Numbered from the stretch's first letter, positions 1 to 12,904 are shown. The stretch is DNA of 64,000 nucleotides from Gymnothorax reevesii (GCA_029721435.1 CM056577.1:30720719-30784718), one strand, 5' to 3'. Program-made: numbers and translations. The notes: generated from the sequence alone by a model not told the origin.

Positions 1-2948
1 GGTTTTTGTCAATAAGCTGATTATCTGAGAGTTGTGCCAGCCTGAATATATGCACCCATGCGGGCCCTTTGAGGACATCCCTATAGATCTGAAGATTAGA
101 CCCCCCCCCCCCCTAGTACACTTCAAAATCCCCTTACATGTCAGCGTTAGTATTTTACCGTGACTCCTGCTTTGGTAAATATAAAGAATATATTATATTA
201 TATTTATAAAGAATACTGTACTGTGCTGGAGGATATGGTGTTTGTAAATTGCCTGCGGCACTGAAATTCTTTTCTGACATTGCAGCGCTGGCGTATTTTC
301 AGTTCTTCTCGAATATCGTTTTCTCACGGGCGTGGCAAGTATGCATTTTGCAACTTTCATTCAAGTCTCCCTTCGCTGCTGTTTCCCATAAATGCTCAAC
401 AACTGCCCACCCCTGACGCCCCCTCCCTCCCCAAAACCACCAGTCGCCCCTTCCTCACCTCCCCTCCCTCTCTCTGCAGAAGTGTGAATGCGCTGTGCAA
501 TTTTCTTAGAACTGCCTCTAGAATGCTTTATAACCCCCCCCCCTCCTCAAACCAAACCTCCTCGCATTCAAAACGGCACAGATCCTGTTTTTTTAAACCA
601 CATAAAGACTTATTGTACATAAATCGTGTTTGTGCTCAGCGCATGACGAAGACCAGGTCTTACGCTTGGAAGACGCGGCAAAATCTCTCTTTGATGACAT
701 TTTCTGCAACTGTCGTAAATGTAATGAGGCGCGGCCTTGATGTTGAGTGGGAAAGGTGAAATTTGTTTGTAGAGTGACTGTACTCTCACTGTCTGTGAAT
801 ACATTCGCACTTACCTTCCCTGACCCATTCAGCTGAGCAGTCACGAGTATCTGCTTACTTATTGCTTCTTTCACATTCATTTTGATGCGACTTCCTTGCA
901 CTTACCTCCCCATTTCCTACTGACCCTGTGCACGTGATAAATGACTAAAATAATCGCTGCTTGGGTCTACGACCTGTTGTGGCTAATTGAGAGTGTGGGC
1001 CGATATACTTAGGACAACAATGACCAGGCTCACCGCCAAAATATACTGTAATCGGAGTCAAGAGTGTGGCATCATGGAAAAAAGCCAAGGAAATCAGTGC
1101 TCAGGTGGGAAAATGGATTACATGTCTTTGTACGGGCTTGAGCAAATCGACAAAAAGGACAGTGTACTTGCAGACCAGATCTTCATTGAAGACCTGGCAT
1201 CAATACGCGTCAGGCTTTCATTGCCCAGTTCTATGCAATAAAGGCTTTTAATCGATTTTTTTTTTTTTGGTGAGGCGGTTCTTGTCAAGGTTTGTTGTCT
1301 TGTGACCCTCATGCTGTCAGATCTTCCACTTCCGACTCTGCTCCATCAGTGCTTTGAGGAGCGCCCTCTTGCCTTTTTCTGATGCTGCCGTGCTGTGGTC
1401 TCCATGGCTTTGACTGGATGATATGATAATGGAACAGAACGGTGCTCATGCAATACTATGTGCCACATGCAGCAACAAGAAGTATTGCATTTTCCTGTTC
1501 AGTTAGGGTCCCTTTTTTGAAATTTAAGATGAAACAAGCCTCACTCAGAAATTGTTGATTTTTTCTGAGCTTGTGTTGGGGGAGTAGATTTTAATAGTTG
1601 GCTTTTTTATGGTTTTACATGGACAGTATGTCGATGAGATGCTGTAATCTTAAACAAGGACATCAACGAATCTTTGATTTGTATGACAGCTGAGGACTGT
1701 GCAGGCCATATGTATGATGTAGAGCATGCAATGGTTTCCCACCTGAAGCAGTGGAACAAGATCTTTGCATTCATTTTGGTGGCTTTTTGAGAGTGACTGC
1801 CTTGTTTTTTAATGTGCTGATCTTTATGGTCCCCGTGGTTTGACGCTCACAGGCCTGCTTCTGCGCACACAGCAAGAACTAAACGTACTGGGCAGGAGTC
1901 CATTTCTTTTTGGGAAAATGGATGCAGGTGATGATGGCTCGGTGTTATATTTGTCTTCCTTTAGGCAAATACAGAAGAAAACAGTCACTTTTTGCGGTCT
2001 GTTTGATCAGATGTAAGAGACTCGCAGGTTACTGCGTTCTTGGTGCCAGGCTGTTGCCTGCTTCCTGGGGTTAGCAGTAAAGCCTGAAACGACAGCAGGA
2101 CAAGCCGCTGCTCGGTCTCAAGGAGCCTCGCAATACCGCTTTGAACCGGCCAATCGTGCACACGCAAGGCAAAGAAAGACATAAAAACAAGAAAGGCCGT
2201 TCTTTCACCGCAATGATTTAGTGCAAAACCCCCTTTTGCCTCACCATCGGTCCCAGCACGTCTCAGAAGGCCGTCTGATATGGTTCAATAATCCGAGAGG
2301 CCTCGAAGTTCAGTTCGTTCCTGGAAGCGGCAGGGGCGCCTTTTTCTAGGCCGATTATTGCCCCTGGTTTTCTAGTGTTTAATCTAATCACCTCATGAAG
2401 TCGGGGTGTGGGGCTAAGCACCACTGATTGAGAGGCAAACATCCGTGGTCGTTTGGGTTTTTCGGTCAGTTTCCCCAATCGCGAAGGCCCAGGCACTTCC
2501 TGTCGGCGCCCTGAAGCTCGAATCTGTACTGCGACGGCCACCCGCCGTGCCTGCTATACTGAGAACTTACTGGCAAAAGGGAAAAAAAAAATGTTGGTCG
2601 GGATTTTTGCGGAAGAACAATTCTCTCCTCTGTACTTTTCCTTCTGTCACACGCCAGGATGGGTTGGACACCAGCAGCTCAGATGGCGAACAGGAGCAAA
2701 ATGTTCTGTGACTTTATTATTAATGAACTTCCAGAGAGCACATCTTGTTCTTTGAGGGAGTGAAGCAATGGCTCGACTCTGACACCTCACATTGCATGCA
2801 TTACATGTACCCTGCTAGTAATAACACTGGCACCACAAGCATGTGGCCCCTACTAGCCAACGGGAAATGGTGCCAGCTAGCTCAGAACCTTCACAGAGCA
2901 ACTTCTCCCAGTTCTCTCTATCCCAAATCAGAAAAGGTTGTGATGAAA
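1..2948. other. Non-coding stretch, no gene recognised
   Basis: No ORF here looks protein-like; the open frames are short and composition-driven. Visible landmarks are a 13-base poly-C run at 101-113, a strongly C-rich pyrimidine stretch at about 400-570 and short A or T runs. No inverted termini or tandem array was seen. Confidence 0.6.
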
Positions 2949-3089
2949 TGTTGAATAACGATTAAAGCTCAAATCTAAGATCAGTAAATTCTTTGATCTG
3001 TATTACAAGAAAACAATACAACAGCACTTCATTTGACAATTCACTCCATTCATTTTGCTGGTTTCTCAAAATAAAAATTTCAATTTAGA

Positions 3090-4215
3090 TTTTTGCAACA
3101 TACTTCAAAAAAGTTGAGAAAGCGAAGTATTTACCATTAAATAATGTTGTAATGTTGCCATTCCTTATCACAAGACTTTGTCAAAACTGACAGACAGAAG
3201 ACACCAAGTGATTGTGTCAAACATTATGTCCCATGCTTCCTGCAAACAAGTCTTATTGTTAGGAACAGTATGAAGCATTGTCGCATTTTGTGTTTCTAAA
3301 TGTGCCACATGTACTCTGTTGGGGACAAGTCTGGACTGCAGGCAGGCCTGTCCAGCGTTTTCACCTTCTTACACAGCCATGCATTTTTAATGCGAGCAGA
3401 ATGTGGCTTTGCATTGTCTTGCCGAAATATGCATGGGCATCCCAGAAAATGATGCCATCTTGAATGCAACATATCCTGCTCCAAATTCTCAGTGTTCTTT
3501 TCAGCATTAATAATGCATTTGCCAAAGTGTTAGTCTTGCTGCCTGTACAGGCACAACCCCATATTATGATAGAGCATCGCTGTTGGACTTGTAACTGGTA
3601 ACAATCTGTGTAATACATTTCCTTTTTAATCTGGGTCACATGGCATCCATTTCTTCTAAAAAAGACCAAAAATATTGATTTTTTTTCTGCCTTTTTTTCT
3701 TCAGTACACATTGCCTCTGTGTTATGGTCTATCATAGATGCCTCCAAGCTCAGAAAAGTCAATGGCGTTTTCGGACACAGATAACATAAAACTTCATTTT
3801 TGCACAGTTAAGTTTGTGGATTTAATTTCATGGTGCTGTACTTCACAGCAGTTTACAATTTTTGTTCAGATGTCTTGAATATTTTAATTATGTTATGCAC
3901 CACAGAGGGTGAAGCATCAAAATCCCTTCCCTTCCTTTTTGCGAAACATTGTTTTTAGATCTCCCAATTATTTTCTCATTTGTGAGCTAATTGGCAATCC
4001 TTGGCCCATCTTTGCTCTTGATAGACCTTTCCCAGATTCTGCTTTTGTGCCATATCATTGCAATCACCTGCTGACATTAGCTATTGCAAATCACGCCATT
4101 TTTCTTTTTTCATTAATAGTCCTAAATTTTCCTCTTTCCAACTTTTTAGAATATGTTTTGGGCCTGAATTGCAGGACCAGACAAACCCTTAAATACATCA
4201 CCTTCAAACTATCTG
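3090..4215 (-). mobile_element. Decayed Tc1/mariner-type transposon
   Basis: The block resembles a widespread fish DNA transposon whose termini read approximately ACAACCCCAATTCC. The left end near 3097 keeps a degenerate match including AAAAAAGTTGAGA, and sequence up to about 4215 has the subterminal character of that family. A transposase remnant lies on the minus strand inside it. Both terminal inverted repeats are too eroded to fix exact ends or a TA duplication. It is probably an older relative of the element at 15695-16492. The family assignment rests on remembered family similarity, so the boundaries are approximate. Confidence 0.6.
3290..3600 (-). pseudogene. Tc1-like transposase fragment (second and third catalytic motifs)
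   Basis: The minus-strand reading contains FRQDNAKPHSA followed by PACSPDLSPTEYMW. These match the second catalytic Asp region (QQDNAKPHTA) and the PDLSPIENLW region carrying the last acidic residue of Tc1/mariner DDE transposases. The Glu is still present in PTEYMW. An in-frame stop interrupts the frame upstream, in the segment ending QQD, and the N-terminal DNA-binding half is missing. The fragment is therefore dead. The enzyme family cuts and pastes DNA at TA sites in the nucleus. Confidence 0.75.
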
Positions 4216-5599
4216 CAATGACCTATAAGTCAATTTACAAATCCTAAAATCACTTGTTCTCCCCACTTCTTGTGTTTTTACATGCATTTGCCGTACCATA
4301 TCAACTTCCATTGAGTTGGAGTTGGATTATGTCATAATGTAGTGCCCTCCCAGCCAATGGTACAGCAGTATTGCCAGTGGTATTTTTGTTAGCAGGGGCT
4401 CCTTTTCCTAGATGTCCTACTTACCACTCTGTTCATGATGATTTATGCCCTGCACCCATTGACACCCTGTTTGTGGTGTGGCAGTGTTGTTAGTGGGGCA
4501 TATTTACAGAGCTACATGGCATTTATCACCTCTTATTGAGAGCTGTTATTTCCATGCATCAATACATTTTTACTGTCAATGTATGATGTCAAAATAAAAA
4601 TATTTTTTATGTCATATATGGACTTGATTTATTGATCTTGGATTATCAAGAGGATAAATATTTTAACGGCTCACATCTAGTTTGAGACTGGAGGTGAGGC
4701 AGCGCTAAATTCAGTTTGAATCTCATACAGGTGAATTTATTTGACTGTAGCTGCCAGCCATGTACTGCCGTTTATTGGCGCGATATGCTCACAAAGATGT
4801 TGTAGAGTGCTAAGAACAATCCAGAAGCACGTTTTCTGTGCAGCAACTACACCAAACAAATCTCTCTCCACTGCAGAGGGTGGTCTGTTTCGGGCTAACC
4901 TGAATTGTACAGAGCTCAGCACTTTGGTACTTCGATGGGGATGGCCAGTACTTGTATCCACAGCGTACAGTGGCCCCTGGAGGTAAATTTTTCCGACTTT
5001 TGATGTTTAAAATCATCTAAATACTACCATTGAGATTTTACTAATGCTGTAATGTACCCCAAAAGGACTATGTATCCAGACAATTTCAGATCTCGATCTT
5101 GCTGGGTAAACAAAATAATGCCACCAAAACACAGGCGCAATATGCTATGAAATGGACCATTTTGAGTTTTCCTCCAACTTTGGCTCCGTCTAGCTTGAAA
5201 GTGTGGATACTACCAAAGAAATGCTTGGTATTCCTAAAAATATAGTTACAAAAGCATAACAAACAGAATTTACCCTCACAGTAGAAATCTGGGTTACAGA
5301 GAAAACATACAGCAAACATGCACCAAAAATGAATTTCAACAATTTTTCTGGCTGTCGATTGCACAAACACCGCAAGATACCAAAGTACTATTCACTGAAA
5401 ATGATAGTCTTATTGTGTTTAAACACATAATGAAGCATTCAAGTTTGGAATATGTATGGGATACTATTTTGTTTTCATTCCTATTTTCAATTTTTATTTT
5501 ATTTCTCAAATAATTCTGGCTCGATAATGTAGTTACCCTGCTTGGCGCTTATGTGGTGGTGAAGTCTAACAGGACTTGATGTGTCACAGGTCATGACAG
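4216..5599. other. AT-rich stretch, nothing recognised
   Basis: No gene, terminal repeat or tandem array is evident. Short ORFs at 4737-5370 occur on both strands, are overlapping and lack recognisable motifs. Confidence 0.55.
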
Positions 5600-5603
5600 A
5601 AGT

Positions 5604-6117
5604 GTAATATGAATATAGGCCACTGGATGGCAGTATTTACCTTTTTTTTTTTGTTAAGCTCAGACTGGTACTAGGTTTGGGCATGTTTCGGGCATGTCTG
5701 AAACAAGTCCCAGAGAAAAAAAAAAAAAGTCTAAAAGGTGGGAGGGGTCTGCAAAAGAATATATAAAGGGGAGAATTGAGACAGTAAAGTGGTAGGAGAA
5801 ATTGCAAGAAGAAGGATACATGTGACCAGACCTGTCATTCTGTTCAAGACCTGTGAAGTTTCTTTTGTGGATTTTTGCCTGTGTTTGAGCATTTTCCTCA
5901 CCCAGGACATCACCAAGCCACCCCAACCAAAAGGGACTGTAAATATTTCTGTTTGTCTTGTTAATCAATCTTGGTCTGTAGTGTAGATAGTAGTTTAGTT
6001 AAAAGTCTTTGTTTGTTCATTAAATGTGATTAAGTTTTTTTAAAACTGTGTCTGTCATCCCTTGCTGTTGCTGTTGCTGTTGTGTTGTAAATGTAATAAC
6101 AAATTGGGGCCATAACA
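5604..6117 (+). mobile_element. Solo LTR, copy 1
   Basis: A 514-bp unit starts TGTAATATG and ends GGGGCCATAACA, the TG...CA ends expected of a long terminal repeat. It is flanked by the 4-bp target duplication GAAG at 5600-5603 and 6118-6121. A TATATAAA box lies at about 5760, an A-rich ATTAAA-type poly(A) region at about 6020, and a (CTGTTG)n tract near the 3' end. A second, diverged copy lies at 10123-10640 with a different duplication. There is no internal coding region or second LTR next to it, so it is best read as a solo LTR left by LTR-LTR recombination. The parent element (ERV or Gypsy-like) cannot be determined from the LTR alone. Confidence 0.8.
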
Positions 6118-6121
6118 GAAG

Positions 6122-6996
6122 TATAACATATTTGGTAGTGTGTACCCTTAAGTCATGATACTTGATGTAAAATGTGGTGTCAACAGCAAAACTGAGCCAC
6201 ATAAGTGGCTGCCAGGTGGTCCTATTAGCAGGCAAAGTGAAATACGGACCTAAAAATGTGGCTTTTTCTGTGAGACACCCATATCTACCTATGTGCCAAG
6301 TTTCATTCAATTCCAGCGGGGTTAACTGCGCACCGAATGTCAATCTCTCGTGGAATGGCTCTTCAATTAATGAAATGGGCCTTTTAACAGAGAGGTTTTG
6401 TTTTTGATGAACAGATTGACCCGGACATTTCTGTGTTGAAACATGCCTGGTGTCCAACTGAGAAGGTAGATATTTAAAGACAACTCTCAGACCAGAGGAG
6501 AGAGTCGGTCGAACAATAAATCTTCAGGATGACTGTCCACCGATAGCAGGCGATTTAGGCCACTCTGAAGTGGAACAAACTGGTGAAGAGGGCTGTGATC
6601 AAGACTCTTTGTACTCTAAGTATTTCTCCCCCGCCATGGCACAAAGTGGATCAGAGGAATCTTCAATGGAGCCCATCCTTCAGTCCGCCCAAGGGCCCAT
6701 CCAGATCAGTGTGGACACATTTTCTCAGAGAACTAATTTCCCTGGATAAATAAAGTCTTGTGCTTGTAAGCTACTCGTCATACCTTGATTTGGTTCGAAA
6801 ACCGGATTCCACGATGACGGGCAATATTTATGTCAATGTGTTCTTTGTCTTATTGAGAGTTCTATTAATTGTACAACTCCTTTGTACAATTCATAGAAAT
6901 TAATTGTACAACAATTGTGCAAATACACTAGGGTTTGACTATCGAAGAAAACTGCCAACTTCTCTGTCGCAAATTTGACGTATAGACAGCATGCAT
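6122..6996. other. No gene; possible unclassified repeat sequence
   Basis: The stretch has no credible ORF. AATAAATAAAG at about 6748 resembles a poly(A) signal, and the preceding 300 bases could belong to a retroelement, but no partner copy exists in the window. Confidence 0.35.
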
Positions 6997-6997
6997 A

Positions 6998-7074
6998 CAG
7001 GGTGTTTCAAAAAGATGGACCCAATTTCAATGCAGTTAATTTCTTGATCGGGTTCATCTTTTTGAAACACCCTG
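6998..7074. mobile_element. 77-bp mariner-type MITE
   Basis: Near-perfect terminal inverted repeats begin CAGGGTGTTTCAAAAAGATG at the left and mirror at the right (CATCTTTTTGAAACACCCTG). TA dinucleotides flank both sides at 6996-6997 and 7075-7076. The arms cover about 28 bases each with a loop of about 20 bases. TA target duplication and CAGGGTG-type ends are typical of mariner-derived MITEs. It has no coding capacity. Confidence 0.85.
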
Positions 7075-7076
7075 TA

Positions 7077-10000
7077 TTATGTGATGCATGTCGTATACAT
7101 ATTATGTGCTGATTTTCAACAACAACAACAAAAAGTTTTTAAAAAATCTGACTCTGCAAATATCTGATTTAATTTCCATTTGCCAATGAGCATAATTGTC
7201 TCATTATGTGTGGTTTGGAGCCAACTTGCTGCTGCAGCAACGTAGATCTATACATTCTATAGCGAGGCTGGGCTGTTTACTCAGAGTGTCACAAATCCAA
7301 ATTATCTCCTGACTACCTGTATAAAATTGACACTAAGTAGCCTAATTGATCAGCAGTCAACTTTGCTTAGTCACCTCTTTCCACTTGTGAATCTTCACTC
7401 GAATCATTATTTTTGCCAGACTGAGCGACTCTTCGGAGGTTCTGACTCTAATTGATATGTTCTAGGCCATTTATCTGCCAGGTTATCCATCAACGTGACC
7501 ACGGGCCCCATCATTTTGAATAGATTAAGCGACTTGAACTATCCGCGGGTTAAGTAAAGCATTAACTCTGAGGTTATAAACACAGGTTGTAAATCACGCC
7601 GCCTTAGCCAGAGGGCTTATGACTGATTCTGCAACTAAAGAAAGGGCCGGAACACATCCCTCGCATTTATGCATTTCCTCTTGTCTCTTCTCTCACGGGC
7701 CATACATTTATCAAAGAAAAGCAGACTGTGTAAAAAGCTGCATGTTTATTCAAATTACCCCCTCCTTTTTACAATAAAGACAAAGCCTGATTAAAACAGC
7801 TATCCAAAGCCTTGAAGACCTGCAACAAACATTCAAATATTACAGGATAAGATTTGCAGACGCGTCTTCTGCTTGGTCCTGAGCTGAATTCAAACTTGAT
7901 TTTAGATCTAGGTCTTAGTCTCTATCCGGCCCAATGTTTGGTTGTTTGTTGCATTTGGACCCTAATGCGTAGCAGCCCTCCTGCAGCTCTGGAGAAGTTT
8001 GCAGAAGAAGAGGTTCCTCCTGCCAATAAAACTATTGCCAAATGCAAGCATTGCGTCCCCGATAGAAAGCGACGGTTAACTGCGGTTTGATAAAATATGA
8101 ATTGCAGTCTCCCCAACGCACCCCCTCCCCAAACGCCTCGGCCACGGTGTTGCAGAATCTGCCAAGAACCCCCCCCCCCCCGTTCCTCTCTTTCAGAATG
8201 AATCATATTCCTGCACATTCATGAATGGACGAGAGGAAGTTGAGAAATTTTGGCGGGCAGGCACTGAATGAACCGGGGAGGCGTGACCGTTGACCCTTGC
8301 GGCCAGGTTTGCGCATCGTTTCTGTCAGGGTCAGGGCAAAAATGAGGAAGTTAAACCCCAAATAGGAAGTGCTGAAGGAAGTTGTCATTCAGAAAAAAAT
8401 TCTGCCTGACAGTGCTGTACATGCTTAAGCCTGGAGAGGAAACTATGTATTTCTTTAAATTTAAATAGCAGCACGCACTGCCTGCTTATATATTCCGGTT
8501 TCTGCAAGTATTTTTCTGGGAAGCATTTTGCTCTATGTGCTCATTCTGTATGAAGGATTTTATAAAAATATGTAATTTTATAATAAGTGCTGGGGATAGC
8601 TCTATTGCTTCAGAATAGGAAATTACTTATGTAGAATCTGGCCACACAAGGAACGATCTGTCTGGTAAAATAATGAAAAATTTCAAAGCATATTGTGATC
8701 TGGTTTTACAGCAGCATTATTTGGTCTTTTTGAGACACTAGTATATTTAACTCCAGTTCTGAAAAAGTTTCCGTATTATGGAAAATGCCAGTGAAAGTGA
8801 CTTAGGAGTAGTTTGCGGGCCTTGCTCACTAGTAGCGGGGATTTGACTGGATTCCTTCCATATTTAAATTATATTTTGCGCCTTAGAGGATCCTATCGAT
8901 TAAGTCTTCGGGGACTATTGTTCTCAAGTGATGGATTATAAGCTCATGCACCTGCTACCAAATTGGTGAGCCTCAACTAGAGTTTAAATGGACCTCATTA
9001 CACATTGAGGTGAATGAACAGTGGATGGCGCTGTTGCTTGGGTCGTTGGTCTCAGCCCCTGTCTTGGGCTTTTTTGTGTGAAGTTCAACGCATGATTATC
9101 TGCCTCCAGTGAACTCTCACAGTCCAAAAGCAGGAGTGTTAGGCTAACTGGAGCCCTTAAGTACAGTTGAGTGGTTCCTGCAGTGGACTGGTGGCCCGGT
9201 CATTTTGCATTCCTACCCTTCATGCAGAAAGGCTCCAGCTCAGGCAGAGACAGGTTGGATGATGAATGAACAGATATTATTACACCAGCACTACAGATGC
9301 TCCCCATCTGGCCTCTGACAGTGGAAGCAGGTAGAACATCCTGCCATTTAAAACTCCGTCGAGTCGGACGCTGAGCTGACCTAATTAAGGCCCGCCGCAC
9401 TCACCACGCCCGTCAACGCCACTCAACGCCACTCAACGCTCTGGCGTGAGCCGCTACAGCTTGTCCCACCACCACCTCTGACCCCGTCTGGCCTCTCTAA
9501 CGAGCTTCTTCGTGTTTTCGTGCCTGGAGGACTGGGAGATGCTGCTTGGCTTTTGTGGCATCAAATTTCCTTGAATGCTTTTTGACCTCTTAAGTCTGTG
9601 CTCTCAATCGTAATTGCTTTGATGGTGGATGTTGCACTGGCAGTTAAGAACATTCTGATCACATTTTGATGATATTGACGCCATAATGAACAGGTGGCCA
9701 GTCTGGATCCTGAAAATCTTCCATCTTGTACGATTTTCAGAAAAGCACACCTTATTTAGCAACGCCAGCAACTGTATCCCCATTCAGGGTTGACATGAGA
9801 AACTGCATGTACCGCACCTTCAGGAACAGGACTGCTTACCGCAACAGCATCAGCCTGGAAACTCCATCTGATGACCAGTGGCCACAGCAGTCATGCAAAC
9901 GTGCTCATCCTCAATCAACTGGATTTCTCACACTCTCCAAAATCAGGTGCATACATCACTATGAAGCACAAAACTGAAAGCAATACTCAGAACTTCTCTC

Positions 10001-10118
10001 AGCAGTGCGAGCCACAGCGCACAATGAATTAGTGAGTGTGGTGCCCTGTAGTTTCAAAAGCAGACATATTCTGCATGCGACATAAAAATTATACTTACGG
10101 TACAGTTTTAATAAATTA
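7077..10118. other. Non-coding stretch with one candidate conserved block
   Basis: No gene was recognised. A run of balanced-composition sequence at about 7360-7820, rich in homeodomain-like and GATA-like words, could be a conserved non-coding element, but this needs alignment. A 13-base poly-C tract lies at 8169-8181. At 9410-9440 the decamer GCCACTCAAC is repeated about three times. ORFs such as 7854-8090 and 9726-9977 have no recognisable domains. Confidence 0.45.
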
Positions 10119-10122
10119 CAGT

Positions 10123-10640
10123 TGTAATGTGAATATAGGCCACTAGATAGCAGTATTTACCTTTTTTTTGTGAAGCTCAGACTGGAGTCATGTTTAGACA
10201 TGTCCTGGACATGTCTGGGGCAAGTCTCAGAAAATAAAAAAAAAGAGGTCTAAATGTGGGTGGGGTCTGCAAAAGAGTATATAAGGAAAAGAATTGAGAC
10301 AGGTAGTGGTAGGAGAAATTGCAAGAAGAAGGATACATGTGACCAGACCTGTCATTTCTGATTTGTGGATTTTGTGGATTTTCCACACATTTCTTTTGTG
10401 GATTTTGCCTGTGTTTGAGCATTTTTCTTTACCCAGGACATCACCAAGCCACCCCAACAAAAGGGACTGTAAATATTTCTGTTTTGTTTGTATATAAATC
10501 AATCTTGGTCGTAGTTGTAGATAGTAGATTAGTTAGTTGTTATTGTCTGTTTGATTAAATGTGTTTGGGTTTTGAATTGTGTCGGTCATCCCTTGCTGTT
10601 ACTGTTGCTGTAAATGTAATAACAAATTGGGGCCATAACA
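10123..10640 (+). mobile_element. Solo LTR, copy 2
   Basis: This 518-bp unit is homologous over its full length to the LTR at 5604-6117. It starts TGTAATGTG and ends GGGGCCATAACA, with its own 4-bp target duplication CAGT at 10119-10122 and 10641-10644. It differs by scattered substitutions and by a short duplicated TTGTGGATTTTG segment in the middle. Both copies are in plus orientation. Different target duplications show two independent insertions rather than a duplication of the locus. Confidence 0.8.
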
Positions 10641-10795
10641 CAGTATTGAATCCATATGTGACATATCTGGATTGTTATGGGGTTAAACTATAACCGGGTG
10701 AAATCGTTGCTAAATCTCCGATTTTGGGGTGCATATGGGTGCGTCTGGGCCTTGCCGTGTGGTCCTGAGCCACTGTAGGCCGCCTGCCTGTGTTG

Positions 10796-10935
10796 CGAAA
10801 TCTTATTACTCTAATTACACCCTGCCGCTTTGTAAACCCCCATCCCCCACACCAGACATTGTTTGGCTTCTAATTCAAATTAATCCCACCGTCTCGCTTA
10901 ATTAATTAATTACATTTCACTGGCTGCTGCTTCTG
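10796..10935. promoter_or_regulatory. Candidate conserved non-coding element with homeodomain sites
   Basis: The block contains CTAATTACACC and a CTTAATTAATTAATTACA run, giving overlapping TAATTA core sites for homeodomain proteins, set in non-repetitive, balanced sequence. This is what developmental enhancers in fish gene deserts often look like. No alignment could be made, so conservation is an inference. Confidence 0.35.
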
Positions 10936-11652
10936 ACACGCCCCTCTCTCTACCTCTCTCCACCCGGCCCGGCCTGGTCTGGTGTTCCCCGAGCGACAGG
11001 ATTTTAAGCCTGCGTTCCTGCTTCAGGGGGAAAGGATGGAATTACATTATGTCGTTTGCAGTGTCTTTCTGTGTTTTCTCAATGTGATACTGGTGGACTG
11101 TGAGATTGCGTCTATCTTAGGAATATACAGTAAATCATATCTGGCTTTATATCTGAGACTATCTTTGTATACTTGCTTGGACGATAGTCACGTTTTGATG
11201 AAGAGCAGTGATCGAGCTGGAAGCCCCTTCAGTTACAGTATATAGCTGATGGGCAGTTTATTTTGACATCAGATAAAACTACACTGAAATCAGGGAGAGA
11301 GGGCTGTGAAGATGTGCTTTAGAATTTGTGTTTTGAGTCAGAAAATGCTCCTGTATATGAGTGCAAGCATCCATGTGTGCTTGTGTATACTTTTGTTGGT
11401 ACATGTGTGTATGTGTATGTATAGGTGTATGTGGTCATGTACAGATGGGCATAATAATGTGGATTTGTATTTCCTGGGGTTGTGCGCATGCATGACAGTG
11501 TCCATGAATGTCAGTAATTGCGTGTACATGAATGCTGCAGTATGAATATATGTGTCTGTATGGATTTGCAGATAGTGGGCAGGTGTACATGAATATATAT
11601 TTATGTAGAGAGACGCATGAAGCCATGTATAAATCCGTTCCTGCACATATGG

Positions 11653-11667
11653 CCTCCAGGTGGCGCT
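11653..11667 (+). promoter_or_regulatory. CTCF-like site
   Basis: CCTCCAGGTGGCGCT matches the CTCF core consensus CCASYAGRKGGCRSY at every position except the third. It is a sequence match only; occupancy is unknown. Confidence 0.4.
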
Positions 11668-12049
11668 GTAATGTCACTTTCCTGAATGATTCTGCGGATT
11701 CTGACGGACATATCCTCCTCTTAGCCTTGAGCGCACCACTCCCTCACTAAAACAAGCAACTTTATCTTAGAGGGGCCACATAAAGCAATGCTTAGCCCTC
11801 TCTTTCCCTGAAGACAAACCTCGACTACCTGCCGGTCCCAGATTCTGATAGGCGCCTAAAGCAGTGCACCAGAAATATCATAAACGCTGATAAGGAGAGG
11901 CTTTTAAAATATTTATGCTGCAATTTAAGGGCGGGTTGTAAATCAGTTGGGTCCTTGAGCTGGAATCTCTACCAGGGTCCTATGACAGATCATCCTGTGT
12001 TGAGAGAGTGTGAGTGAAAGCAGCCATTTTGGGTGTGCAAATCCCCCTA

Positions 12050-12072
12050 GTCCATAAGTATTTGGACATTGA
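12050..12072 (+). repeat. Possible Tc1 terminal-repeat remnant
   Basis: The words GTCCATAAG and TTTGGACATTGA resemble the end of the Tc1-like family seen at 59400-60659 (GTCCATA...TTTGGACATTGA in reverse complement). No transposase sequence follows, so this would be only an orphan end. Confidence 0.3.
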
Positions 12073-12904
12073 TGCAGCTGCGATTGTTGTGCTTCCCATT
12101 ACATAGATGTTAATACCCGCGGGTTATGACTCACAGTGTGTACTTTAACCTCACATTCATTATTTTTTATCCAGCATTGTGCCTGACAACAGTGCCAGAA
12201 GTAAAAAGATTACATCACCGAAAAATAGTTATCGCCTGCGCTGTGTGGCGCAAACGGCCGAAAAACCATGCCGAGGTTTGAGGAGCCAGTGTCAGTGTGA
12301 AAATGCCAGAAACTGCCAGAATGAACAGTGCTGGGCGTCTCACCTGTAGTGAGGAGAAAGGTTGAGATGATTTTTCAGATGCACAACAGGAAAGGCCACA
12401 CAAAGGTTGAGGAGTCCAGAGCGATATTCTATCACATCAACTTGTGAAGGCATAAAGTAAAAATGGACATTCCATGATAGTTGGACCTTTTTGACTTTTT
12501 GTTTCTTGTATGTACCTATAATGCATTTGATGTCAAAATATTAGAGTGATTCACCTGTTAATCTCAACAGTTTACATCTTACATGATTCCATTATCGCAG
12601 ATCAAGTAAAAAGTGCCCACACTTTACCAGCCTTTATTTTAAAATCATAAGGTGTCATGACATGTCCATTTTACTTAATACGTTCACAAGTTGTGGAAAC
12701 CTATGTTCTCACACCCCTGAATTAGGGTACCACCTCCCAGTTACCTAAATGTAGGCTTAAGCACACATCACAAGCAGAGTCTCAAAAAACCTAAATCCCT
12801 GCCCTCGTGTTCTGCTCTCTGAGTACCTGAGAGAGTAAGTTGATGAGAAAGTTTAATTTATAAAGTACCTTTCAAAACCAAGGTTAAAAAGTGCTTTACA
12901 CATA

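Larger units (their letters stand above)
10645..12904. other. Non-coding stretch with candidate regulatory blocks
   Basis: No gene was recognised. It contains a TAATTA-rich block and a CTCF-like site (annotated separately), a GT/AT-rich stretch at 11380-11600 that generates spurious ORFs on both strands, and at 12840-12900 a fragment of a dispersed fish repeat into which the next transposon inserted. Confidence 0.5.

Noticed and set aside
6020..6457. 145-codon minus-strand ORF
   Set aside because: It starts in flanking sequence and ends in the solo LTR antisense strand, with a poly-Gln stretch from the (CTGTTG)n tract.
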